Source: Diaporthe sp. PMI_573 (taxonomy: Eukaryota > Ascomycota > Sordariomycetes > Diaporthales > Diaporthaceae). From it: a stretch of DNA of 64,000 bases. Below are positions 52,271 through 62,556 of this stretch, one piece after another; positions within the stretch are counted from its first letter, which is position 1; every line of letters starts with the position of its first letter. Under the pieces are notes generated by a model. The model was not told the origin of the DNA and did no database searches. It saw nothing but the letters and a program-made list of their open reading frames with translations. The position numbers and the translations under genes are program-made. The stretch lies in contig JAJTUP010000050.1 of assembly GCA_021399435.1 (NCBI GenBank), positions 186,001 to 250,000 of the forward strand, given 5' to 3'.

Positions 52271-55249
52271 CAAGCCTCGCAATCAATCCATTTGAATCCA
52301 CAATGGATCAACTCAATGGATCCACCGTCCATTCAATGCATTCCATCGTGAACCAAAATATGAATCAATCCATCCATCCGAAATCACGGTGGATTTATGT
52401 GGATTGATTCGAGTGGATTCGTTGGCACTTGGCAGGATATGAGACCGAGGTAACTGGTGGTGGGCGCACCACCTATCATCCAATAGGACCGGAAGTACTA
52501 GGCTAGGTTGACCATTCAGCAGGCGCCAAACAGTGGGGTCTTCGTGCGAATTTTTGTCGCGTCGACAATTGCGAATTCTACGATCGCATCCATAGGACAG
52601 ATGTCTGAATCCTCAGCTTCGCAGTCAACGGCCCATCGCCTTGGTGAACGGCCTCCGCCGTTAACCGATGAAGAAGCCGAAACTGTTCTTTTTCGTCAGT
52701 TTCGCGGCTGGACATTCACGGAACAGCAGGGTACACACCGCCATTGGAGTTGGCAGTATGGTTGGGATATCTCGAAGGGCGTCGAACGCAAATTCGCTTG
52801 CAAAGTCTGTGTTTCGGAAAGGAAGCGGACGATCGAGGCCTTCGTTTTCAATGGCTTGCAAAATGCGCACAATCATCTCTTCGAAGATCACCGGATTTCA
52901 GCCCCCGAAGGACAGCAAAAGTCGAAGGCCGAACTAGCTGCCGATGCCATCGCGAAGAACCTCAAGTCGAGAAACCCCGAATCGATCCTTGATCACTTCA
53001 AGATGAACCCCGATAACCTTCACGAGCAATCACTTGCAAATACCTTGATCAAGAATTTCAACAGAGAACACTTCCAGAGGCTGGTTGTTGAGTGGATCGT
53101 GGATTCGAACCTCCCCTTTTCAATAGCTACGGACCGAAAGCTTCGCGCCATCTTCGAGTATCTCAACCCATCAGTCAAAGCCCAAAAGGCGCATATTACT
53201 GCCAATTCAGTTCGAGATCTTGCGAAAAAGCAGTTCGATCTGCATAAGAGTACGGTTATTGAGGGCTTTAAGAAGGCACCAGGCCTGGTACATATTTCCT
53301 TCGATGGGTGGCGGGCACCTAATCGTGCCTCTCTATATGGTGTTGTCTGCTTTTTTCGAGACGAAAACAACAAGCCTTGCAAGATCACACTTGGAATCCC
53401 CGAGGTTGGTAGGCATATAGGCACCAGAATTGCGGACGAGGTATGCAAAATCCTCGAAGCATTTGGTGTTGAAGATAAGGTTGGCTACGCTGTACTTGAC
53501 AACGCGAGCAATAATGACACAGCTATGGAGGCAATTGGTGGTGAACTCGGGTTCCTCGGCCACAGCCGTCGCTGCCGATGCATTGGCCATACGATTAATC
53601 TCGCTGCAAAAGCGTTGCTGTTCGGCCACAACGCTGATGCGTTCGAAGAGTTGTTGTCTGGTGAACGCGCACTAACCAAAGACGAGTACGCATTATGGCG
53701 TGACAAAGGACCAGTTGGAAAACTTCATAATATGGTTATTGATATCGACAGGTCAGATAGGTATGTTTCCTACTTAAAGTTTACCTATTATTTAACTTGC
53801 TAGTTAATTGTTAGGTTGACATATAAACTTTTGCGAATCCAAGACGAAAAGATCAACGCGCTGCCTGCTGATGAACGACGTACCCAACGATCCCTACACG
53901 TTGTACTCGACAACGATACACGCTGGCTGTCCCAATTGTTCATGATCCGACGCGCTTTGAAGCTTCGCCCTTATATTGAGTTAATGATAGTAGAGTTCAA
54001 GCACGAGTGGGAGCAAGAAAATCGATCGAAGAGGACGGGCAGCGTTACACAAGCGGCAATCCAAAAGATACCGCGAATACTCAAGGAAGAAAACCAGCTC
54101 ACCGCCAATGATTGGGCTGTTCTTGAACACCTTGAGGAGATCCTCACCTTGTTCGAAGCAACTGTCATTCAACTTGAGGGTGACGGCCATGTCCGTTAGC
54201 GCAAAGCATGGATTTACCGGGTCCTATGGCAACATATGGGAGGTCCTCCAAGGCTTTGAATTCTTGCTCGGCGAGCTTGAGCACTTTAAGGCCGTGGCTA
54301 ATGATTTCCCTGACCCCGAACACTTCAGGGTAGGTATCAACCTAGCTTGGGACAAGTTGGATGAGTACTACAACAAGTGTGACAACACTTCCGTCTATTA
54401 TGCTGCAATTGCACTTCACCCAGCATACCGATGGGGCTGGTTTGAATCAACTTGGGAGCACCGACCTGACTGGGTTGAGAAGGCAAAACATCTGGTTCAA
54501 GAGGTATGGGACGAAAAATACCGCAATCTTGACATCGTGGCCGTTGAAAAACATGCTCCTAAGCGACGGAGGACGTTCAAGAATCCCTTCCAAGAGCACG
54601 TCAGCCGATCACGAACCAAGCCTCCAGCTTCTTCCCCATTACCTAGACCAAGCGATGATGAATTTGCTGCTTGGCAGGCCGCCTATGAGCCAGGCGACAA
54701 TGAAGTCGACGATCCTATCCAGTACTGGCATGACCGCCGATTCAAGTACCCTCGTCTTTTACTAATGGCCCTTGATTTCCTGACAGTCCCTAGCATGTCA
54801 GCTGAATGCGAGAGGTTATTTTCAGCGGCTAAGAGGATGGTGGTGGCGTCGAGAAGGAATCTGGATGCTGACGTGGTCAGCCTTTGTCAGGTTCTTCGCT
54901 CTTGGTACAGAGCAGGTATTATCAAGGACTTGGATCCGAGGATAGCCTCTTGGTTTGAAGAACAAGAAGATCTTGCTTTGGCTAAATTGGCTGCTGAAGA
55001 AGTTGAAAAGCGAGCGACAGCATGGATCAGGGAGTTGCCACCTCAAACGCGTGAGTTGGTGGAAGAAGTTAGCCAGCTAGTTATTTCCTAATTGGGATTT
55101 CACGGAGCCGAACCCATTTGAATCAATCCATCCTCAATCCATCCATTCTGGATAGGATGGATCCATTCCACTGGCAAAATACTACGTCCAAGCGTCAATC
55201 CATTACACTTGACCTGGGAGTGGATGTAATGGATTGATTGCGAGGCCTG
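52271..55249 (+). mobile_element. hAT-A element, copy 2 (both ends present)
   Basis: The ends are CAAGCCTCGCAATCAATCC at 52271 and its near-perfect inverse GGATTGATTGCGAGGCCTG ending at 55249; length 2979 bp. Subterminal caatccat/ggattgat motifs are abundant at both ends. The flanking octamers (TCTACAGG and TCGCCAAA) do not match, so the original insertion site has been rearranged or this copy arrived by another route. Confidence 0.88.
52601..55091 (+). pseudogene. hAT transposase (hAT-A copy 2), one nonsense and one frameshift
   Basis: Starts at M-S-E-S-S-A-S-Q (52601); copy 1 has an extra upstream ATG that is ATA here. Exon 1 ends at 53760, the intron is 53761-53814 (GTATGT..TTAG), and exon 2 carries R-L-T-Y-K-L-L-R. 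The domains are a BED finger (C-K-V-C), F-D-G-W and D-N-A-S-N-N-D aspartates, and the C-terminal Q-Y-W-H-D-R-R and M-S-A-E-C-E-R-L-F-S-A-A-K. Relative to copy 1, CAG is TAG at 54197 and a single A is inserted just after, so the product is cut before the C-terminal domain. Everything else is intact. Confidence 0.88.
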
Positions 55250-55261
55250 TCGCCAAAAAAG

Positions 55262-57345
55262 ATGGCACCTGCCAAAGCTGACGCTGCCTTCATTTGGCGA
55301 CAGTTTATCGACCTCGGCCGCTCGAACCCCAAGAAAAGCAAGCGATACAGATGCCGTCACTGCCAGAAGGACTTTGCAGCGACCTCTGTTGAGAGGCCGA
55401 AAGGGCACCTCGCTGCGTGTGACAAATGGCAAGCTACGCAGCGACAAGAGCGCCAAGCTCGAGATAACGCCGGCTATCTTCCCTCATATTGTGAAGCTGT
55501 ACAAAAGAAGATAACGGAGGTCGGAATTCAGCATATCTCTCAGGACGAGAGCCGCAGTTTCGCCTATGATGCCGCCGCTGCTGTAATCGCCGGCGGTCGC
55601 CCCTTCAGCCTCTTCGAGAGCCGTCGTTGGCGTTATTTCTTCACTCGCATCAAGCCTGGCTGGAAGCCCCCTAGCCGTGCCGTCATCACGCGAATTCTTC
55701 CCGAGTTCTATCAGGAAATCTATGACGAGGTTTTCAAACGTATTACCAGCTCGGAATGGTTCAACATCATATTTGACGCCTCCGATAATGTCTCGGGCCA
55801 CAGGATCGTTAATATCTCGGTACAGGTACCAGACGGCCCGGCCTTCTGCTGGAAAACACTTGACACGGGAGACGAACAGCACACGGCAGAGAACTGGGTG
55901 CGGCTGATCTGGGGAGAAATGCAGCAACTGTGTGGCGGCGATCTCTCCAGGATCAATTCTATCTGTACGGATACCGAAAATACGATGCGCTCTGTACACA
56001 ACCTGCTAGGGGGATTCCCAGAGCTCTCACACATCAACTTCTCTCTGTGCGATTCTCACGGCCTTCAGCTTCTGATTAAAGATATTCTTCTTCTTCCCTT
56101 CTTCGAGGATCTCTTTAACAACGTCAGCACCCTGCTCGTGTTCTTCTCACGGTCTAAATTACAATTACAAAGATTGAGAATGTGCCAGCGCACAAGGTGG
56201 AACGGAGTAACTCGCGCGCTGATCAGAAGGTACCGGTGAATTGTTAGCTGCGACTGAGAAATTGATATACTAACCTGCTCGTTCCGAACAGTATTATTAC
56301 ACGCTGGGGTTCCCAGTACAATTCTTTCTTCTCCCTCCTCCGTTCTCAAGACCCTGCCAGAGACTGGTCTGTTCGAAAAGATGTACGGGATGAGTTGCGA
56401 TCTCAAGATTGCCCCGTTCTCCTGCCCGAAGCAGTTCGGATCATTAAAGACAGCAGCTTCTGGCTAAAACTCGAGGCTACAATCGCTGTACTAAAACCGG
56501 TAAACGACTTTCAACACGCTTCTGAGGCTGATGGGGCGGGAATTGCACACATTGTAAATCGCTGGCTGCAAATCAAAAGCAAATGGGCTAAGATGAGAGA
56601 GGCTAATCAGTTCCCTGATATTCCGTGGGACGATATTGACGCTATATTCAAAGCTAGGCTTGATAAGCAAACGTATGATATACATTGGATCGCCGATGCC
56701 CTCCGGCCTGATACAACAGGTCCAAACTCGAAACTTCCGCCTAGCGTCTTTGCACGCGTACAAGAATATTTGCAGAAACAGCTGGAAAATGACGACGAGT
56801 ATCACCGTGCCCTCTCCGAATTCACACACTTCCGAATGCATACAGGCGGCCCAGACGGCTTATTCAATAAGCACAGCGCTGTATACGACGATGGTTTCAG
56901 GCCAGCAATGGCGTGGCAGTGCCTCCTCAACCAGGGCTCGATTCTGGCTAGAGTAGCTGTGAAGGTAATGAACACGCTTGCAAACTCCGTACCTTCAGAA
57001 CGAAGTTTCTCTGCTATCAGGTTCATACACACGAAAGCTCGAAATCGCCTTACGCCCATGCACGCGGACATGCAGGCCTTCATTTTTATGAATGATCGCG
57101 TATTAGATCGCCTTAAGGATCAGAAGTACGCGCATAAAAAGCGCTGGGCGGATCTTGAGGAGAAGGACTGGCTGGAACTTGAAGATTCGTACCTCGAGTT
57201 GTTTGTGAATGCGCAGGGCAAGAAGGTCTGGATGGATGGTGTGATGGCCTCTGCCAATGGAGATTTCGAGTGGGAAGGTGTCTTACAGTCGACAGGTGAT
57301 ATATTGGGGGTTGGTACTGAAGTGGAATCAGTGGTTGGAGACTAG
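55262..57345 (+). CDS. hAT transposase, intact (hAT-D)
   Basis: Exon 1 is 55262-56229, the intron is 56230-56291 (GTACCG, consensus branch TACTAAC, ACAG), and exon 2 is 56292-57345, giving 673 residues. Seen in order: a BED finger (C-R-H-C ... H-L-A-A-C) near 30-60; I-I-F-D-A-S-D-N with the first catalytic aspartate; C-T-D-T-E-N-T; R-C-Q-R-T-R-W-N region; and V-P-S-E-R-S-F-S-A-I-R with the glutamate. No stop or shift is present. The ATG is only 12 bp after hAT-A copy 2, so its own 5' leader and left TIR are missing. It could make protein if a promoter is supplied, but the element probably cannot move itself. Confidence 0.88.
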
Positions 57346-57424
57346 AGTGACAGGAGACCAGGACCGTATGAATGCTCGTACTCAACTATTGCCTAAAAAG
57401 GAAGGAGGAAATTTGTATGGTACA

Positions 57425-57505
57425 ATTTTGTACGTACAGAAAAGTTGTACGTACGTACAGCTACCCAAAATACAGTACGTACGTACGTACGTGTACAGAA
57501 AAATG
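57425..57505. repeat. GTAC-rich palindromic cluster (hAT-D right end)
   Basis: Tandem tacgtacgtac motifs at about 57430-57505 (for example tgtacgtacgtacagctacc and cagtacgtacgtacgtacgt) follow the transposase stop by 80 bp. This fits subterminal or terminal sequence of hAT-D, but an exact end could not be fixed. Confidence 0.6.
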
Positions 57506-57972
57506 CATCACTATGGCGTAGTCGAGGAGATGGCCCAACTCCTGCGCGTGGAGGAGCTTGCATCGCACGTCCGTCAGGGACGAATACGCGGCTTGGAGCT
57601 CCAAGAGGGCCAGCCGCTGCAGCTCCAGGGCGTTTTCGCTAAAGTCAGACCACCAGCCGATGAAGTCGCCGTCTTCATCGGCATCAACAACTGCTTGTGT
57701 CACCATGATGTGATAGGGAAAGGAGTCGAGGCGCCAATAATAAACAGAAAATCAGGAGGAAAAGGTTTGAAATACAGAAACGAGTAACGTGAACCCGTTG
57801 GACCTCCAAAACGCGTAGACTGGAAACACTGAGGACCTTGAAAACGCGTCTCAACGGCCGTGACAACCAACCAGAAGCTCCGTGATTATGTAATGATGCA
57901 CTTGATGCAGGCTTAGCCCCATTCAGACATGTTTATTCCCTACCTAAAGGCACGGATTGATTCAAAATCGTG
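57506..57972 (-). other. Unrecognised fragment with a possible start codon at 57706
   Basis: On the minus strand M-V-T-Q-A-V-V-D-A-D-E-D-G-D-F-I-G-W-W and then a helical stretch (L-E-L-Q-R-L-A-L-L-E-L-Q) look like the N-terminus of a protein whose remainder ends at the hAT-D repeats. The family is not recognised. The rest of the interval is non-coding as far as I can see. Confidence 0.3.
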
Positions 57973-59043
57973 TCAGTATATATTCCATACGCAACAAATA
58001 GTAGACGAATCAGCGCTGCAGAGACCATACCAAGCCGTTGCTAGCATATAGTATTTGGCATATTGGTCTTGTGTAAGTAGGGTGGCTTTCCTGACAATTC
58101 TCACAAAGGTGAATTCCCGGTTTCCAGGTTGAATAGATTTGGCTTTTCCGTGTCGATCAGAACGTGTAACAACCAATGTTGCAGTTATCACACCCATCAT
58201 GAAGCCAGTCTCGTCGAAGTTGTATAGGTCATCGTCTAGGACCCCATATTTGGCCATCATGTTGCGGAGCAGCCGGAACCAGTTCCCAATAACCTCTGGA
58301 TCTTCGCAGAGAGCCCTCTGGTAGTCATATGGCCGATTAAACTTGGTCTTCAAGCTTGGTTGTGCATCCACGAAGCGTCGTGCCCATTTGGTACCAACAG
58401 GCTTGCCATCACGCGACGCGAGCAAGAGGTTGGCCATATCTTCCACACCAGAAAGTCGCATTGGAAAACCTCGTGCATCTTGCTCAATTATATATCGAAT
58501 AAGCGTTTGCTCTTCGACTGGGTCAAGTTTATGCTTTTCGACGCGTGATTCTTCGCGATGTGGTCGGTTGTTCATCCTGTCGATTATTGTGCTGCGTGGA
58601 ACGTTAAAAATCCGTGCAGCTTGACGTGCACTTAAGGGTTTCTTTTGATTTTTTTTAGAGTTCTCAATTGCCTGAAGCGCTAGTTTGACTTTCTCTTCTT
58701 TTGAGTAGATTGGCATTGTAGATGTTGACTTCTAGCGTGTTGAATATTTAAGTAGGTAGGGTGATGCGAGACTAACGCGAAAAATGGGGACGCGATCTGC
58801 ACCAAAAACAGACCTGCCCAGTGCCCACCCAAACTTTAAATTTTCAGACTGGCACTGCAACCACACCACCACTCTAAATTACCCAAATCAATTAGAAATA
58901 AGCAATTTGAAGCAATTGGCACTAATTGGTGCCAACTTTTATTGATTCTATTGCACTGGGTGGGTGCTGGGGTTGACTAAAGTTAGTAGAGTTAGCAAAA
59001 GTGACCGGGCATCTGTCCTGACCGGCTGACTGTCCAACCACGT
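57973..59043 (-). mobile_element. Fot1/pogo-like transposon relic (copy 3, longest)
   Basis: It begins at the minus-strand end ACGTGGTTGGACAG (59043) beside TA (59044-59045), with the same leader as copies 1 and 2. The transposase opens at 58716 (MPIYSKEEKVKLALQAIENS). It has the psq helix-turn-helix (A-R-Q-A-A-R-I-F-N-V-P-R-S-T-I), the Tc5-like domain (G-T-K-W-A-R-R-F) and N-F-D-E-T-G-F-M with the first catalytic aspartate near 58205. After Q-P-G-N-R-E (near 58110) likeness is lost and a stop occurs at 57973. The other two aspartates and the 3' end are gone. Confidence 0.85.
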
Positions 59044-59045
59044 TA

Positions 59046-59429
59046 GTTGTTCTTTCAACTATCAGCATGCAAGTATCTATGAGTTTCAATCCCTTTTCAG
59101 CCCGCAGAATCTGCGTGTCTTCGTAGCGTCTACTCTCGATAGCTTGCAGCTCCACAGCCCGCAAAATGGTGCTTACACGTCATGCCCCCCGTCCGCATGG
59201 CCCGGATGCCTAATTGGTTACTATTGGTGCTTTTAAAACCTCTTGCACAATGCTGACGTCTTTGGTTGTGTAGTGTGGATCTTTCGGGAGCCGCGGAGGC
59301 TTGTAACACTTCTCAAGCCAAGCCTCACGCCAACATTCAATCTCTTCCCAAATCCTGCCCTAAATTAGTCAAGAAACGCCAAAGCTGAGAGACGACCAGG
59401 AACGAGCATAGGTACTAACAAGAATAAGA
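59046..59429. other. Intergenic, nothing recognised
   Basis: About 380 bp between the pogo end and the BCS1-like fragment; no gene seen. Confidence 0.35.
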
Positions 59430-59720
59430 GAAGGACCCAGGACATCGATACTGCAGGCCTCGCAAGATTATCTGAAGAGACAGATCATGACGTCAGTGTG
59501 AATACTACTAGTGGGGACATCAATGTGAGTATTGAAAAGCATGAGGAGAATGGGTCTCATAACTTTGCAAAAAATAGTGGTAGAAGCGGCATGGATCATT
59601 GGAAGGTCTTAGACCTTGCTTGGGAACTGAAAAAGCGTGGCGGCTTAGACGATCAAAAGGGCATCAGCTTATCCGGTCTGCTCAATGCGATCGACGGTGC
59701 GGCTCATGTCGAAATCCAAC
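59430..59720 (+). pseudogene. BCS1-like AAA-ATPase fragment
   Basis: The frame reads D-I-D-T-A-G-L-A-R-L, an Asn/Ser-rich spacer, then G-I-S-L-S-G-L-L-N-A-I-D-G-A-A. E-D-I-D-x-A-G followed by L-S-G-L-L-N-A-I-D-G is the Walker B to sensor region of BCS1-type AAA proteins. No Walker A, transmembrane helix or C-terminal part is present. Confidence 0.65.
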
Positions 59721-59782
59721 AGCTGTCTGCACCTGGGACTGGTCCCAGACGCGGGTTTAGGCTTGGGGAGGTGCTGGACTCC

Positions 59783-60245
59783 TTAGGCTCGCTGGTGGCT
59801 TGGGTCTTTGTCATATAAGAGGCACTTCCGGCTCAGCCACTCATCTTTTGAAAGAATGGCTCTGTCGGGATTACTAGCCTGGCCAGGGCGAAGAACATAA
59901 AAAGTCGAAGTACCGTGGTCGGCATTTCCTTTCCCCATCCAGTTCATAGAAATATGTTCGCTGCACTCAAACGTCTCGACGACAAAATTCAGGACATGTG
60001 GTTCTTTCAATCTAATCTTCTGGTTCCCGAGTTGGTGATCAATGAGCATCCCAGACGTAATAGTGTTGACGGTTGCACCCATGTCTATTATGACTTTCAG
60101 CGCGAATTCCTTTCCCTTGCCCTGGTGCAGGAGTCTAAGCCATCCCTCTATGTTCTCTTCGGTTTTGTTATTTGGAAGGATCATTTTAGGTCTGCATCTG
60201 TTGTCAGCGGTCGTCGAAGCCGCAACATCCCGTACGGGCGGTTCA
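59783..60245 (-). pseudogene. Retropepsin-like protease fragment
   Basis: Minus-strand frame with F-A-L-K-V-I-I-D-M-G-A-T-V-N-T-I, a variant of the D-T/S-G-A aspartic protease loop, then H-Q-L-G and L-N-F-V-V-E-T-F-E-C-S. The D-M-G-A change at the catalytic loop suggests inactivity. It could come from a Ty3/gypsy element or a domesticated fungal retropepsin gene. No RT is nearby. Confidence 0.5.
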
Positions 60246-60356
60246 GCAGGGTTTGGCGTATAATCAACTTGAATTGAACCCAGTTTATAGATTAACTGAA
60301 TACAGTACAATACAGTACCTCTCGTCGTCTACTGTTCTTCTGCTTTCAGACTCAGC

Positions 60357-61160
60357 ATGGCGCCGCTCATCTGCAGAGTAATTAATGCTCTTGGCCAGGG
60401 GATTCACAATGCTCATGTCACACTGGACGGACTAGTATCACAGAAATCCGGATTGATGCGGCATGTAACTTTCACTAAAACGAATGGCTACACACATTTC
60501 TGGACCACGAAATCTCAGACAAGCAGGTCTGGATGGGCGCGAATCCTTGAAGACAACCATAGTATAAATGGCTTGCTCCATTTCCACACCCACTGGGGAG
60601 TCATTCCTATCGAGGTCGAATTAGCAGGCGAGAAGAGTCACTACATCCTGATTCAATTATTTGATGCTTCCACGTATCAAGTTCAGCACTTTGAGTTCCT
60701 CACACCCGTTTCCATAGTCCAGAGATATAGTCAGTGGTCGACAGAGGAGAATGAAACGCTTATTAAGCTCAAGCGAATAGGCTTCAACAGTCAACAGATC
60801 TACGATTCAAAACGCCTTGATGACCGATCAGTGAGTGCCATTACATCAAGAATCAAGGCTCTCAACAGTCGCACTCGCCACAGTCTTCTCCTCTTCGCCA
60901 GTAGCCACCATTCCGAGGAATTCTACAACCATGAATCAATAAGCAGAGCGAGGACCTCATCTGACAACGAAAATTCGCGTATCCCGCAGTCTACAGACCT
61001 AGTGTATAAGTTCGTTCTCGACAGGCATAGTCAAATGCCAGAGCTACAAGCAGACCCAGGCAATGAACAAAACGCTCCGGCTGGCAGGATTATGCCCTCC
61101 ACTGCCCAACACCTTGACTTGGTATGGGTAAACGAGAATGATACAGCTGCGGGGACCTAA
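60357..61160 (+). CDS. Transthyretin/HIUase-like domain plus Myb-like domain protein
   Basis: Intact 267-residue frame from the ATG at 60357. Residues 1-110 (I-C-R-V-I-N-A-L-G-Q-G-I-H-N-A-H-V-T-L-D-G; K-T-N-G-Y-T-H-F-W) resemble the transthyretin-like beta-sandwich of 5-hydroxyisourate hydrolase. Residues about 125-165 (Q-W-S-T-E-E-N-E-T-L-I-K-L-K-R-I-G; R-S-V-S-A-I-T-S-R-I-K-A-L) resemble a SANT/Myb fold. The C-terminus is unassigned. Both domains are called by eye; an association with DNA or chromatin is inferred. Confidence 0.5.
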   Translation: MAPLICRVINALGQGIHNAHVTLDGLVSQKSGLMRHVTFTKTNGYTHFWTTKSQTSRSGWARILEDNHSINGLLHFHTHWGVIPIEVELAGEKSHYILIQLFDASTYQVQHFEFLTPVSIVQRYSQWSTEENETLIKLKRIGFNSQQIYDSKRLDDRSVSAITSRIKALNSRTRHSLLLFASSHHSEEFYNHESISRARTSSDNENSRIPQSTDLVYKFVLDRHSQMPELQADPGNEQNAPAGRIMPSTAQHLDLVWVNENDTAAGT

Positions 61161-61164
61161 ACAG

Positions 61165-61285
61165 CATACTTGGGCATTGTAGAGTAGAGGGAGCTCTACC
61201 CACTTCTCTACCCTACCCAGGTAGAGTAGTAGGTAGATTAGTGGGTAGAAGATAAGGTAGGTAGGGAAGGTAGATACTATATATA
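61165..61285. repeat. CTACCC-rich dispersed repeat, inverted copy
   Basis: Reverse complement of the 43226-43388 repeat with a shorter centre: catacttgggcattgtagag on the left, taggtagggaaggtagatac on the right. It lies directly after the HIUase-like gene. Confidence 0.75.
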
Positions 61286-61296
61286 TGCTCAATTCT

Positions 61297-62530
61297 TCAA
61301 ATATGCCACTTTATATTATACATCCCAATCCTCCTCGTCGAAATCAATATCCATCTCGTCCACCTCCTCAGCCTTACAATCATCCCTAGCAGCTCCTCCG
61401 AAGAGATGAGCTTCCTCGCAAACCAGTTACCCATGCACTCTAACCTCTGGAGGTTCTCTGGCGATAACCTAAGCCTATCCCAGCTCTGTGTACGGCGTGC
61501 GCCCGAGAATTGTTGTTCTGGTTCAGCGGATGAGGGTGCGAATGAGAGGATATTGATGGCCATACGGTGGAGACGAGGATAGCGCCGGCGCTGCTCTGGA
61601 AGTAACCACCATTGAAGAGGAGTTATCTTTAGAGCATCAAGATCGATAGTTTTATCTTCAATAAACGCCATAAACGTATCTTCATCCTCTTGTGAGGTAG
61701 GTTGGACTCTTAGACGACGTTTCAGCCGGCCTAATTCATTCTCTACCCTCTTCTTCGAGGATGGATGACACGTATCGATATCAGCAGCAGCAGCAGCAGG
61801 GAGTGATTCATGAGGGAGATGCGCGTATTCCTTCTGCCAGATCGAATAAGCAGCATCAATAGTCTTCTGATGCCACTCTTCAGGCCAGTTCTGAAGAAGA
61901 TAATGCTTCCGCTTCGAGGGGTCGAGAAGTATCGCGGAGGCGTATACTGGCGTTGACTCAACGAGGGCGTAGTATTTATCAAGGATAAACCAGCCCATCT
62001 CAATAGAATGAACCATTCGGAGGTCCTTCTCTGAGCCTGATTTATATAGCACCTATAAAACATTAGTTTTAAGCGTTTTCTTGATGAAATAGCATATACC
62101 TTCTGATCCTCAAAGAAGGTGAGGATAGCATCCATCAGGGTAAGGCTCTGGGATAACGAAGCCTCACTGCCTTCAACCCATAGTGTACCACTAGCAAATA
62201 CAGAGAGAAACCTCTCTGTACGCTTAAGTGTATCCCACTCAACGCCACTGAGTCGAAAGCTATCGCATTCAGGGTGTTTATCAATGAAGTCCTTAATCTC
62301 TCGCTCCTTGCGTGTCGTACGCTTGATGGGATGATACCATGAGGACCATCGAGTGTCGTTATCAATCCCTAATGCAATGCCGACAGCCTCGATCCATCGA
62401 TCATGATGGATAGAGCTGTTTCGAAGCCATACAGCTATGTTATGAAGCTTCTGGAGCGCAGTAGTAGCACCCCATCCTTCAAAACCTTTATGCTTCGCTT
62501 TAACCTTAACGTCCCCGGCCCGGCTTCCGC
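61297..62530 (-). mobile_element. hAT-E remnant: transposase C-terminal half
   Basis: Minus strand: L-Q-K-L-H-N-I-A-V-W-L-R, D-N-D-T-R-W-S-S-W-Y, an intron near 62100-62053 (GTATATG..TTTATAG), V-L-Y-K-S-G, Y-A-S-A-I-L-L-D-P-S-K-R-K-H, and P-S-S-A-E-P-E-Q-Q-F-S-G-A-R-R with the glutamate. This is the second half of a hAT transposase. The N-terminal half is missing: the sequence changes to pogo near 62530. No clear right end was found beyond 61297. Confidence 0.82.
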
Positions 62531-62556
62531 CCCCCCCCTGATTCCGCCCCCTTCCC

